DNA of 64,000 bases from an uncultured Lachnospiraceae bacterium (GTDB taxonomy: Bacteria; Bacillota; Clostridia; Lachnospirales; Lachnospiraceae), in the NCBI GenBank assembly GCA_910584845.1, contig CAJUDH010000009.1, positions 78,414-142,413 on the forward strand, given 5' to 3'. The translations under genes were made by a program, and so were the position numbers. Positions 15,483-23,963 of this stretch are shown one piece after another. Each line of letters starts with the position of its first letter. Positions within the stretch are counted from its first letter, which is position 1. Below the pieces are notes generated by a model, which was not told the DNA's origin, ran no database searches, and saw only the letters and a program-made list of their open reading frames with translations.

Positions 15483-17486
15483 ATGGGAAACAAATCAGGC
15501 AATTTATCCATTAACAGCGAGAATATATTCCCGATTATCAAAAAGTGGCTGTATTCCGACCACGATATTTTTTACCGGGAATTGGTATCCAATGGATGCG
15601 ACGCCATCACCAAGCTGAAGAAGCTGGAGCTGATGGGCGAGTACTCCCGTCCGGAAGGCCTGGAGTATAAGGTTCAGATTTCGGTAAATCCCGACGACAA
15701 GTCCATTCAAGTGTCCGATAACGGAATCGGCATGACTGCGGAGGAAGTGGAAGAGTATATTAACCAGATCGCTTTTTCCGGCGCCCAGGATTTTTTGGAA
15801 AAATACAAAGACAAGGCCAATGAAGACCAGATTATCGGGCATTTTGGCTTGGGGTTCTATTCTGCGTTTATGGTGGCGGACAAGGTAGCCATCGACACTT
15901 TGTCTTACAAAGAGGGAAGCGCGCCGGTGCATTGGGAGTCCGAAGGAGGGCTGACCTTTGAGATGAAGGACGGCGACAGGGAGCAGCAGGGGACTACCAT
16001 CACCTTGTACCTGAACGAGGACAGTTATGAGTTTTCCAACGAGTACCGGGCCAGGGAAGTGCTGGAAAAATATTGTTCCTTCATGCCTATCCCGATTTTC
16101 CTTGACAATATTAAGGCAGAGCCCCAATATGAGACCATCGACAAAGAAGAGCTGACGGACAAAGATACCATTGTAGAAACGGTAGTGGAGCCGGCCAAAA
16201 CCGAGGAGAAAGAAACGGAGGACGGCGAAAAGGAAACCGTGGAGGTGGAGCCGGCCAAAGAACGTTATAAGATCCGCAAGCGCCCGGTGGCATTGAACGA
16301 TACCACGCCCTTATGGAATAAGCACCCCAACGAGTGTACAGAGGAAGACTACCGGGAGTTCTACCGGAAAGTATTCCTGGATTATAAAGAACCGCTGTTC
16401 TGGATCCACCTGAATATGGATTATCCGTTTAACTTAAAAGGGATCTTATATTTCCCGAAAATCAACACGGAATATGATTCCATCGAAGGGACCATTAAAC
16501 TTTACAATAACCAGGTGTTCATTGCCGACAACATCAAGGAAGTGATTCCGGAGTTTTTGATGCTGCTGAAGGGTTCCATCGACTGCCCGGACCTGCCCCT
16601 CAACGTTTCCCGGAGCGCATTGCAGAATGACGGCTTTGTGAAGAAGATTTCCGATTACATTACCAAGAAGGTAGCAGACAAGCTGACTGGCATGTGTAAA
16701 ACCGACCGGGAGAATTATGAAAAATATTGGGACGATATTGCCCCGTTCATTAAGTTTGGCTGCCTAAAGGACGATAAATTTGCCGAAAAGATGAATGACT
16801 ATATCCTGTTTAAGAATCTGGAAGGCAAGTACCTGACGTTAAAAGACTGCCTGGAGGAAAATAAGGAAAAGCATGAGAACCAGGTGTTTTATGTAACGGA
16901 CGAGAAGGGGCAGAGCCAATATATCAATATGTTTAAGGAAGAAGGGCTGGATGCGGTAATACTGCCCCACAATATTGACAGCCCCTTCATTAACCATTTG
17001 GAGCAGAAGAACGAAGGGTTGAAATTCCTGCGGATTGATGCGGATTTGAACGATACGTTTAAGGAAGAAGTCAAAGAAGATGACGAGGAGTTCAAAAAAA
17101 CGTCGGAGGCTTTGACGGATATTTTCAAAAAGGCCCTAGGCAATGATAAACTGCAGGTCAAGGTGGAGAAGCTGAAAAACGAAAATATTTCTTCCATGCT
17201 GACCGTGGCTGAGGAAAGCCGCCGCATGCAGGATATGATGAAAATGTACAACATGTACGGTATGGACCCGTCTCTGTTTGGCGGCGCCGGCGAGACGTTA
17301 ATACTCAATGCTAACCACAAACTGGTGCAGTATGTGCTGGCCCATGGCGAAGGGGAGAATACAGCCAAATTCTGTGAACAGCTATACGATTTGGCGCTTT
17401 TGAGCCACGGCACCTTAAACCCGGAACGGATGACACGGTTTATCGCCCGGAGCAATGAGATTATGCTGATGATGGCCGGGGAGTAA
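15483..17486 (+). CDS. htpG: Molecular chaperone HtpG (Hsp90)
   Basis: A 667-residue bacterial Hsp90. The N-domain ATP site shows ELVSNGCDAITKL (normally ELISNASDA, so the Ala-Ser is Gly-Cys here), DNGIGMT and GHFGLGFYSAFMV. A longer charged insertion (EPAKTEEKETEDGEKETVEVEPAKE, near 235-260) separates the N and middle domains; such a linker is unusual in bacterial HtpG. The middle domain carries LNVSRSALQND. ATG 15483 follows AGGAGTGG and gives the expected N-terminus; the in-frame start at 15315 falls in the promoter. It folds and refolds client proteins under stress and is under CIRCE control here. Confidence 0.95.
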   Translation: MGNKSGNLSINSENIFPIIKKWLYSDHDIFYRELVSNGCDAITKLKKLELMGEYSRPEGLEYKVQISVNPDDKSIQVSDNGIGMTAEEVEEYINQIAFSGAQDFLEKYKDKANEDQIIGHFGLGFYSAFMVADKVAIDTLSYKEGSAPVHWESEGGLTFEMKDGDREQQGTTITLYLNEDSYEFSNEYRAREVLEKYCSFMPIPIFLDNIKAEPQYETIDKEELTDKDTIVETVVEPAKTEEKETEDGEKETVEVEPAKERYKIRKRPVALNDTTPLWNKHPNECTEEDYREFYRKVFLDYKEPLFWIHLNMDYPFNLKGILYFPKINTEYDSIEGTIKLYNNQVFIADNIKEVIPEFLMLLKGSIDCPDLPLNVSRSALQNDGFVKKISDYITKKVADKLTGMCKTDRENYEKYWDDIAPFIKFGCLKDDKFAEKMNDYILFKNLEGKYLTLKDCLEENKEKHENQVFYVTDEKGQSQYINMFKEEGLDAVILPHNIDSPFINHLEQKNEGLKFLRIDADLNDTFKEEVKEDDEEFKKTSEALTDIFKKALGNDKLQVKVEKLKNENISSMLTVAEESRRMQDMMKMYNMYGMDPSLFGGAGETLILNANHKLVQYVLAHGEGENTAKFCEQLYDLALLSHGTLNPERMTRFIARSNEIMLMMAGE

Positions 17487-17554
17487 AAGCCGTCAAGGAA
17501 ATCCTCCACAAAAGCTAAGGTAATAGAAATCCCCAAATCAATGATATAAAAAAG

Positions 17555-17587
17555 AGGGCCCTGGGCTTTGTAAACCAGGCCCTTTTT
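17555..17587 (+). terminator. Intrinsic terminator after htpG
   Basis: AGGGCC(C)TGG pairs with CCAGGCCCT around a short loop with one bulged base, followed by T6. A-runs on the 5' side may allow some function from the other strand. Confidence 0.75.
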
Positions 17588-17693
17588 TGCTTTATAGGAA
17601 ATTGCGCCCGATAAAGCAAAACCCCTCCGGCGCCTTCCGGAATAAAATGCCTTTCGGAGCCCGTGGTTTTCGCCTTGGCTTTTTGCGGAGTGT

Positions 17694-17722
17694 TTGACAA
17701 GACGGGGGAACGGCACTACAAT
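17694..17722 (+). promoter_or_regulatory. Sigma-A promoter of the RNA-repair pair
   Basis: Perfect TTGACA, a 17-base spacer and TACAAT, 56 bases before the ligase ATG. The strong promoter suggests the pair is expressed in ordinary growth. No extra operator is evident. Confidence 0.7.
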
Positions 17723-17777
17723 ATAGGCATAGGGCCAATCAATAGGGACAACAGAAGGTCAGGAAAGGGGCCAGGCA

Positions 17778-18569
17778 ATGGAGGAGATTTATAAATACCC
17801 GAGGACCCGCCATTTGGAGGGGTCAAGGAAGCAGGCGGGGGACGAGGATCTAAACAGTGTAAAGTTTTCCCAGATCCGTGGAAAATACCTGGTATTGGAG
17901 GAAAAAATAGACGGGGCCAACTGCGGGGTAAGCTTTGGCAAAGATGGCAGGCTGTATTTGCAGAGCCGGGGGCATTTCCTCAACGGAGGGTATGGGGAGC
18001 GCCAATTTGACATGCTGAAAGTCTGGGCGGAATGTTTCCGGGATACGCTGTGGGAAGCGCTGGGAAGCCGGTATGTGATGTACGGCGAATGGATGTTTGC
18101 CAAACATACGGTTTTTTATGACCGGCTGCCCCATTATTTTTTGGAATTTGATATTTTTGACAAGGAGAACGGGCATTTTTTTTCCACTGCGAAAAGGAGG
18201 GAAATCTTGGCGGCCGCGCCTTTTGTGCGTCCGGTGCCGGTGCTGGAAACCGGAAGATATGAAAAGCTTTCGGATATTGTCCGGTGGATTGGGCACAGTA
18301 ACTTTATCTCGGACCACCCGGAAGAAAGTTTGAAAGGCCAATGTGAAAAATACGGGGTGGATTGGGGGCGGACCAAAGGCCAAACCGATTTAAGCGGGGT
18401 AATGGAAGGGGTTTATATAAAGGTAGAAGAAGGGGATTATACGGTTGACCGGCTAAAATTCGTCCGCCATTCGTTCCTTAATTCTATTTTGGATTCGCAG
18501 GGCCATTGGATGAACCGGCCTTTGGTGGCCAATGGGCTGGCGGAGGGGGCGGATTTGTTCCGGTTATAA
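17778..18569 (+). CDS. ATP-dependent RNA ligase (Rnl2-like family)
   Basis: A 263-residue nucleotidyltransferase. Motif I is EEKIDGANCG with the AMP-accepting Lys43. Motif III/IIIa is YGEWMF at 102-107 and LEFDIFD near 122-128, motif IV is EGVYIK at 210-215 and motif V is RLKFVR at 225-230. It seals 3'-OH and 5'-phosphate RNA ends using ATP. It is shorter than T4 Rnl2 and lacks an obvious extra C-terminal domain. The neighbour ten bases downstream encodes an end-healing enzyme, so together they can make ligatable ends and join them. Confidence 0.85.
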   Translation: MEEIYKYPRTRHLEGSRKQAGDEDLNSVKFSQIRGKYLVLEEKIDGANCGVSFGKDGRLYLQSRGHFLNGGYGERQFDMLKVWAECFRDTLWEALGSRYVMYGEWMFAKHTVFYDRLPHYFLEFDIFDKENGHFFSTAKRREILAAAPFVRPVPVLETGRYEKLSDIVRWIGHSNFISDHPEESLKGQCEKYGVDWGRTKGQTDLSGVMEGVYIKVEEGDYTVDRLKFVRHSFLNSILDSQGHWMNRPLVANGLAEGADLFRL

Positions 18570-18579
18570 GGAGGGGCGT

Positions 18580-19713
18580 ATGGGCATTGCAGAAGACGGG
18601 ATCCTGGATTGGATCCGGGAAAGCGGGTTTTCCCTGGACCGGCTGTCAGAAAAATATAACCAGTTGGATATTTTGAAGGGGGTCAGGCAGAATCCGGCGT
18701 ATCACGCAGAAGGGGATGTGTACACCCATACCGGTATGGTATGCGGGCAAGCGGTGGAATTGGCGGAATGGGGCGGATTGACAAACCGGCAGCAGGAGCT
18801 GCTGTTTTTGGCGGCCGCTTTCCATGATATTGGAAAACCGGCTTGTACAAAATGGGAGGACGGCAAATGGACTTCACCGAAACATACGATTGTGGGGGAA
18901 CAGGTATTCCGCGCCATGGCTTACCGGGGGGCGGGGCAGTTTGGCCTGGACTTTGCCCAACGGGAACTGGTGGCAAAATTGATCCGGTTCCACGGCCTGC
19001 CGGTGTGGTTTTGGAGGAAAAACCGGGTGGAACATAGCCTTATCCGGGCGGCGGAAGTTGTGCCGTTGTGGCTCCTTTCCCTGCTGTCAAAGGCGGATGC
19101 CAGGGGGAGGGACAGCCAGGCGCCGGGGGAGCTGGAAGAATACGGCGAATTGTTTATCCAATACGGGAAAGACCTGGGGATTTGGGAAAAGCCATATCCT
19201 TTTGCCAACGCCCATACCCGGTACCAATATTTCCATAAAGAGGACTTGCAGCCGGGGGCGCAAATTTATGACAATACCCAATTTTCTGTGTGGATCCTGT
19301 CAGGGCTTCCCCTGGCGGGGAAAGATACCTGGATACAGGGGCACGGCGGGGGCAGGCCGGTTATATCCCTGGACGATATCCGGGATGAGCTGGGCGTCTC
19401 CCCCAAGGACGGTTCCGGAAAAGTGGCCGCGCTTGCCATAGAGCGGGCCAGGAAATTTTTGCGCAAGAAAGAGCCATTTATCTGGAATGCCACGAACCTG
19501 ATACAGGAAACACGGCAACGGCTGTGCCGGCTGTTTGCCGGATACGGGGCGCGGGTGCATATCTTCTATCTGGAAACCCCCTATCCGGAATTGCTGGAAC
19601 GGAACCGGACCCGCAGCCGGCAGATTCCGGAGCAGGTGCTGGAGCGGATGATTGACAAGCTGGAGATGCCGGAGCCCTGGGAAGGGCATGAGGTCGAGTA
19701 TTTGACAAAGTAA
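18580..19713 (+). CDS. HD-Pnk: HD-domain phosphoesterase fused to 5'-OH polynucleotide kinase
   Basis: A 377-residue two-domain RNA end-healing enzyme. The N-terminal HD domain shows His50, the His82-Asp83 pair (FHDIGKP), His102 and a later HG (FHGLP near 138). The C-terminal kinase has a P-loop GLPLAGKDT at 242-250, SLDDIRDEL with the likely general-base Asp at 263-271, WNATNL, and an Arg-rich lid RNRTRSR. It resembles the HD-Pnk of Runella, whose HD part removes 2',3'-cyclic or 3'-phosphates while the kinase phosphorylates 5'-OH. ATG 18580 has AAGGAGGGG ahead. With the upstream ligase it forms a complete RNA repair unit. Confidence 0.82.
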   Translation: MGIAEDGILDWIRESGFSLDRLSEKYNQLDILKGVRQNPAYHAEGDVYTHTGMVCGQAVELAEWGGLTNRQQELLFLAAAFHDIGKPACTKWEDGKWTSPKHTIVGEQVFRAMAYRGAGQFGLDFAQRELVAKLIRFHGLPVWFWRKNRVEHSLIRAAEVVPLWLLSLLSKADARGRDSQAPGELEEYGELFIQYGKDLGIWEKPYPFANAHTRYQYFHKEDLQPGAQIYDNTQFSVWILSGLPLAGKDTWIQGHGGGRPVISLDDIRDELGVSPKDGSGKVAALAIERARKFLRKKEPFIWNATNLIQETRQRLCRLFAGYGARVHIFYLETPYPELLERNRTRSRQIPEQVLERMIDKLEMPEPWEGHEVEYLTK

Positions 19714-19734
19714 GCTTTTCCAGGCGCTTGAGTA

Positions 19735-19762
19735 TTGAAATATCTGAAATATATGCTATAAT
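19735..19762 (+). promoter_or_regulatory. Extended -10 promoter of the degV gene
   Basis: TTGAAA, a 16-base spacer and a consensus TATAAT preceded by TG one base before it (TGCTATAAT), 53 bases before the ATG. Confidence 0.8.
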
Positions 19763-19814
19763 AAGTAGTAATCAAAACTATGTAACATAGCGGGACGATT
19801 TCAGGAGGATAAAG

Positions 19815-20651
19815 ATGGGCTATAAAATTATTGGCGACAGCTGTCTGGATTTAACCAGGGAGATGAGGGGGGATCCGAAGTTCCAGATCGTGCCGCTGAC
19901 GCTGCAGGTTGACGACGTGACGATGACAGATGACGAGGCCTTTGACCAGAAAGCTTTTTTGGAGCTGGTGAGGAAGGGCCGGGGGTGCCCGAAGACCGCA
20001 TGCCCGTCTCCGGAAGCGTTTAAACGGGCATATGAATGTGAAGAAGAAGACATCTATGTGCTTACATTATCCAGCCATTTGAGCGGTTCCTACAATAGCG
20101 CTATGATAGGAAAAAGCTTGTATGAGGAAGAACATGGGCATAAAAATATTTTGGTCATTGATTCGGAATCGGCGTCGTCAGGGGAATTAAACCTGGCCCT
20201 GGCTATCTGTGACCTGTGTGAAAAAGGGATGGGCTTTGGGGAGGTTTCCCATAAGATTTTGGAGATGAGGGACAAACAGCAGACCTATTTTGTGCTGGAT
20301 TCTTTGGAATATCTGCGGAAAAACGGCCGTTTGACCGGCCTCCAGGCTTTTTTCGCCACGGCATTGAATATTAAGCCGGTTATGGGGGCAGACCATGGGG
20401 TGATTGTGAAGCTGGACCAGGCCCGGGGCGTAGGGAAGGCATTTGCCCGGATGTGCGAGATTGCCGTCCGCAATGCAGGGGACGCAATGGGGAAACGGGT
20501 GGTTATCGCCCACTGCAATGCCTTACAGCGGGCCAGGCAAGTAAAACAAGAGCTGGAAAAACTGGGGATGGCCGGGGAAGTCGTGATTACGGAGACTGCC
20601 GGGGTAGCCACTTTGTATGCGGGGGACGGAGGGATTATCCTGGCGTTATAA
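19815..20651 (+). CDS. DegV family fatty-acid-binding protein
   Basis: A 278-residue DegV/FakB-type protein. The N-terminal strand IIGDSCLDLT, the middle LSSHLSGSYNSA with the conserved Ser-Gly-Ser, YFVLDSLEYLRKNGRL and C-terminal ITETAGVATLYAGDGG match the family. FakB members bind a fatty acid and present it to the kinase FakA for phosphorylation and phospholipid synthesis. No fakA gene is in the window. AGGAGGA precedes the ATG. Confidence 0.93.
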   Translation: MGYKIIGDSCLDLTREMRGDPKFQIVPLTLQVDDVTMTDDEAFDQKAFLELVRKGRGCPKTACPSPEAFKRAYECEEEDIYVLTLSSHLSGSYNSAMIGKSLYEEEHGHKNILVIDSESASSGELNLALAICDLCEKGMGFGEVSHKILEMRDKQQTYFVLDSLEYLRKNGRLTGLQAFFATALNIKPVMGADHGVIVKLDQARGVGKAFARMCEIAVRNAGDAMGKRVVIAHCNALQRARQVKQELEKLGMAGEVVITETAGVATLYAGDGGIILAL

Positions 20652-20671
20652 GGGGTGGACAGACATAAGCC

Positions 20672-20709
20672 AAGGCTGCTATCTGATGCAAAGGGATGGC
20701 GGCCTTTTT
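20672..20709 (+). terminator. Intrinsic terminator after degV
   Basis: AAGGCTGC pairs with GCGGCCTT (one G-U) around a 19-base loop and is followed by a T-run. Confidence 0.6.
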
Positions 20710-20839
20710 GTTTTGCTCAATTGCCGGGGCCCCAAGGATGCCAAAGGCGCAGGGCAGCCAGGCCTTACAGGCGGACGGCTCAGGCGGGGAAATCCCGGGG
20801 CAGGGTTCTTTTTACATAAAAGGAAGGTGGATCGAAAAC

Positions 20840-22051
20840 ATGGCGAAAAAAGGCTACCGGACGGTTTGGGCGGTGATAGTGCCTATGGCGGCCGCAATGG
20901 TTTTGGCAGGATGTTTGGGAAAGGCCTATGAGGAAATTGACTTGGCCCAGGTACAAACGGGACAGCCAGAGGCGGTGCCCATGGGCGATATTTGGATTTA
21001 TTCCGGGGAGGAAGGGCCAGGGGGGATTGTGATCCAACCGGAAGGTGCAGATGTGAACCGGGGGCAGGGGCCGGAGGAAATCCGGGATAAGCCCCAGGGA
21101 CAAAAAACGCAAGGCCCGGCGCTTTTGATCGGCGGGGACGTGCTGCTTTCCGACCATGTGCTGCATGCCTATGACGCCGCCGGTGGCATAGGGGGCGTGT
21201 TGGACGAGGGCTACCGCCAAGCCATCCGCGATGCGGGATTTTTTCTGGTAAACCAGGAGTTCCCCTTCAGCCACAGGGGGGCTGCGGCAAAGGATAAACA
21301 GTACACTTTCCGCCTTCCGCCAAATAAGGTTGCCCTGTTCCAGGAAATGGGCATTGACGGCGTGGCTTTGGCCAACAACCATGCGTTGGATTTCGGTAGG
21401 GACGCGCTATTGGATACCTGTGGGGTACTGGATGCCGCGGGGATTCTACATACAGGGGCCGGGGCGGATTTGGAGCAGGCGAGGCGTCCGGTGGCCATAG
21501 AGGCCCAAGGGAAAAAGGTCGCGGTCATTGGGGCTACCCGGGTTATGCCGACGGCGGACTGGGCGGCGGGGAAAGGCCATCCGGGAATGCTGGCTGCGTA
21601 CGATATGGCCGTGCTTCTGGACGAAATCCGCATCCAAAGGCAGGCCAATGATTTTGTGGCGGTGTATATCCATTGGGGGGTGGAGAAGGAAGAAACGCCC
21701 CAGGAATACCAGAGGGCCATGGGCAGGCAGATGGTTGAAGCCGGGGCGGACCTGGTGGTCGGCGCCCACCCCCATGTGCTGCAGGGGGTTGAATATTATC
21801 AAGGGAAACTGATTGCCTATAGCCTGGGCAATTTTGTGTTTGGCAGTTCCATCCCAAGGACGGCGCTGCTGCAAGTGGATTGGGAAAAAGGGCAGGATAT
21901 GCCAAAATACCGGCTGCTCCCGGGAACGTCAGGCGCCGGGTATACCCGGATGATAACAGACGAAGCCGGGAGGCAAGAGTTTTTCCGGTATATGGAAAGC
22001 ATTTCTTTTAACGCCAGGGTTGAGGAAGACGGGACTCTGTGCGCCAAATAA
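20840..22051 (+). CDS. CapA-family metallophosphatase lipoprotein
   Basis: A 403-residue exported protein. A short basic start and hydrophobic segment end in lipobox LAGC near residue 25. The CapA/PgsA fold begins with LLIGGDVLLSDHV (about 94-106), then NQEFPFS, VALANNHALDFG near 175, YIHWGVE near 274, GAHPHVLQG near 308 and YSLGNFVFG near 328. ATG 20840 is chosen for AGGAAGG and the lipoprotein signal; an in-frame start at 20696 adds an unlikely tail inside the upstream terminator. CapA proteins are linked with polyglutamate capsules, but no capBC genes are near. A surface phosphoesterase role is as likely. Confidence 0.88.
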   Translation: MAKKGYRTVWAVIVPMAAAMVLAGCLGKAYEEIDLAQVQTGQPEAVPMGDIWIYSGEEGPGGIVIQPEGADVNRGQGPEEIRDKPQGQKTQGPALLIGGDVLLSDHVLHAYDAAGGIGGVLDEGYRQAIRDAGFFLVNQEFPFSHRGAAAKDKQYTFRLPPNKVALFQEMGIDGVALANNHALDFGRDALLDTCGVLDAAGILHTGAGADLEQARRPVAIEAQGKKVAVIGATRVMPTADWAAGKGHPGMLAAYDMAVLLDEIRIQRQANDFVAVYIHWGVEKEETPQEYQRAMGRQMVEAGADLVVGAHPHVLQGVEYYQGKLIAYSLGNFVFGSSIPRTALLQVDWEKGQDMPKYRLLPGTSGAGYTRMITDEAGRQEFFRYMESISFNARVEEDGTLCAK

Positions 22052-22101
22052 AAAAACAGATGTTACACGGTCCAGTTTTTTAAGTATGGTTCGGCCGGCT
22101 A

Positions 22102-22130
22102 TTGTATTTTTTTGTCAAATCACGTATACT
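22102..22130 (+). promoter_or_regulatory. Promoter of the zinc-ribbon/VWA gene
   Basis: TTGTAT, a 17-base spacer and TATACT, 80 bases before the ATG at 22211. Confidence 0.6.
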
Positions 22131-22210
22131 GGAAACCAGGTAATGGGAGATCGCAAAACCATTATAAGGCCCGGAAAAAAGGGAGATTAGAACCATATAG
22201 GAGGTAACGT

Positions 22211-23839
22211 ATGTATTGTGGCAAATGTGGAAAGCAGATTAAAGATGAGGCGAAATTTTGCCCGTTTTGTGGTTCGCCACAACAGGCGCCGCCTGAGCCC
22301 CCGGCAGGCGCGAAAAAAAGCCCGGCGGGAATCATTGTGGCTTCGGTGGTTTTGGGGGTGGCTGTGCTGGCAGCTTCGGCAGTTTTCCTGCTTTTTGCCC
22401 ATAACCTGGGGTTTTTTGGCGGCGGGGAAAAGGGCAAAAGCAAGGAAGGCAGCGACAGGCATTTGTCTGCTGAAGAAAAGCAGCAGAAGGAAGAAGTGGA
22501 GGGGATCCTGGAAGGCCTGTCTGCCCAGGACATCTTGCATGCCTATACGTCAGAAAAAGAGCAGATGGACAACTATAAAGCCAACGCGGAGAAATGCATT
22601 GAAGAAGGCCGGTATGAGGACGCACGCCAGGAAATGGCATTGTGGCAGAACCTGATTGATGCCATCAACGGGCAGAACCCTTATGAGATGGAAGTAGAGC
22701 AGGTAGACGTAAGCGAGTTCCCCAAGATCAAGGTATATGTCCGGATTCAAGACAAGGCCACGAAGACGGCTGTTAAGTCCCTGAAAATGGAAAGCTTTTT
22801 TGTCCAGGAACGGGTGGGGAATGCCGACTATACCAAGCGGGACATTTTGCGGGCCGTACAGCTAGACAATGTGGAACGGCTGAATATCAGTATGTTGGCA
22901 GACGTGAGCGGCAGCATGGACGGGCAGCCGCTTAAGGAGGCCAAATTTGTGATGAACGACTTCCTCAACAGCGTCCAGACCGGCGCGGGGGACAGCGTTT
23001 GTGTGATAAGCTTTGCGGATTCCGTGTACATCAACACGGCCTTTACCACGGATATTAATTATGCCAGGAATGCGGTAAACGGGTTGGTGACATATAATAT
23101 GACGGCCTTGTATGACGGCTTGTATGTGGCCATTGAGCAGACGGCGGCCCAGGACGGCGCCAAATGCGTTATCGCCTTTACCGACGGCAAAGACAACATC
23201 AGCAAGTGCACGCCGGGCATCGTGGCGGAAAGGGCCCAGCGCTACAATGTGCCTATTTATATTATCGGGGTAGGCAACGATTTAAGCACGTCGGATTTGG
23301 AATCAATTGCCAGCGCTTCCGGCGGCTTTTACCGCAACGTAGGCCAGATCAGCAGCATGTCGGATATTTATAACTCCATTTTCCGGCAGCAAAAGGAAAT
23401 GTACCTGGTGGAATATGAGACGCTTTTGCAGGACCAGAAAGAAGTGCTCCGGAATTTTAACCTGGATTATGTGGATGAAACCGTGGCGGTGCGCAATGAG
23501 TATGAATATGTGCCGTCCGTGTATTTGGAACCTACCCAATCCCAAGCCCAGATGTTCGTGAACGATTTTATTATTTATGACAGCGACCGGCGCTACCTGA
23601 CCAGCGCAGATTTAGGCCGGCTGAACCAGGAACAGCTGCGGCTGGCAAGGAACGAGATCTATGCCAGGAAAGGAAGGCGGTTTAAAGACCAGAACCTGCA
23701 GGCTTATTTTAACAGCAAGCCTTGGTACCATGGCACCATCGCGCCGGAGAGCTTTACGGAAAACATGTTTAACGATTATGAGCGGGCCAACGCCTACTTT
23801 ATCGCAGATTACGAACGCCTAATGGGGTATATCCGGTAA
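22211..23839 (+). CDS. Zinc-ribbon, transmembrane, VWA and YARHG domain protein
   Basis: A 542-residue multi-domain protein. A four-Cys zinc ribbon (CGKCGKQIK...FCPFCG) fills the first 20 residues in the cytoplasm. A transmembrane helix spans about 37-60. A charged coil follows. A von Willebrand A domain at about 220-400 has an intact MIDAS, DVSGSMDG, plus FADSV and FTDGKD. The C-terminal YARHG domain (LRLARNEIYARKGRRF near 475) closes it. The layout places VWA and YARHG outside, so it probably binds metal-dependent ligands at the envelope and may signal across the membrane. AGGAGG precedes the ATG. It stands alone between two promoters. Confidence 0.85.
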   Translation: MYCGKCGKQIKDEAKFCPFCGSPQQAPPEPPAGAKKSPAGIIVASVVLGVAVLAASAVFLLFAHNLGFFGGGEKGKSKEGSDRHLSAEEKQQKEEVEGILEGLSAQDILHAYTSEKEQMDNYKANAEKCIEEGRYEDARQEMALWQNLIDAINGQNPYEMEVEQVDVSEFPKIKVYVRIQDKATKTAVKSLKMESFFVQERVGNADYTKRDILRAVQLDNVERLNISMLADVSGSMDGQPLKEAKFVMNDFLNSVQTGAGDSVCVISFADSVYINTAFTTDINYARNAVNGLVTYNMTALYDGLYVAIEQTAAQDGAKCVIAFTDGKDNISKCTPGIVAERAQRYNVPIYIIGVGNDLSTSDLESIASASGGFYRNVGQISSMSDIYNSIFRQQKEMYLVEYETLLQDQKEVLRNFNLDYVDETVAVRNEYEYVPSVYLEPTQSQAQMFVNDFIIYDSDRRYLTSADLGRLNQEQLRLARNEIYARKGRRFKDQNLQAYFNSKPWYHGTIAPESFTENMFNDYERANAYFIADYERLMGYIR

Positions 23840-23879
23840 ACCGGGTGTAAGGGGTTTTGGAATAAAACCCAAAAGGATA

Positions 23880-23909
23880 TTGCTTAAGGAAAACAAAGTA
23901 TGATATACT
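23880..23909 (+). promoter_or_regulatory. Promoter of the galactokinase-family gene
   Basis: TTGCTT, an 18-base spacer and TATACT, 54 bases upstream of the ATG. A GGGTTTT...AAAACCC stem lies just before it (about 23854-23871) and may serve as a weak terminator for the preceding gene. Confidence 0.5.
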
Positions 23910-23963
23910 TTTGACAATGGTGCAAAAGCAAAAAAGATCCCAACCACCAGAAAGGAGAGGCAG

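Noticed and set aside
20840..22051. Assigning the CapA-like protein to a polyglutamate capsule locus
   Set aside because: No capB, capC or pgs partner lies nearby.
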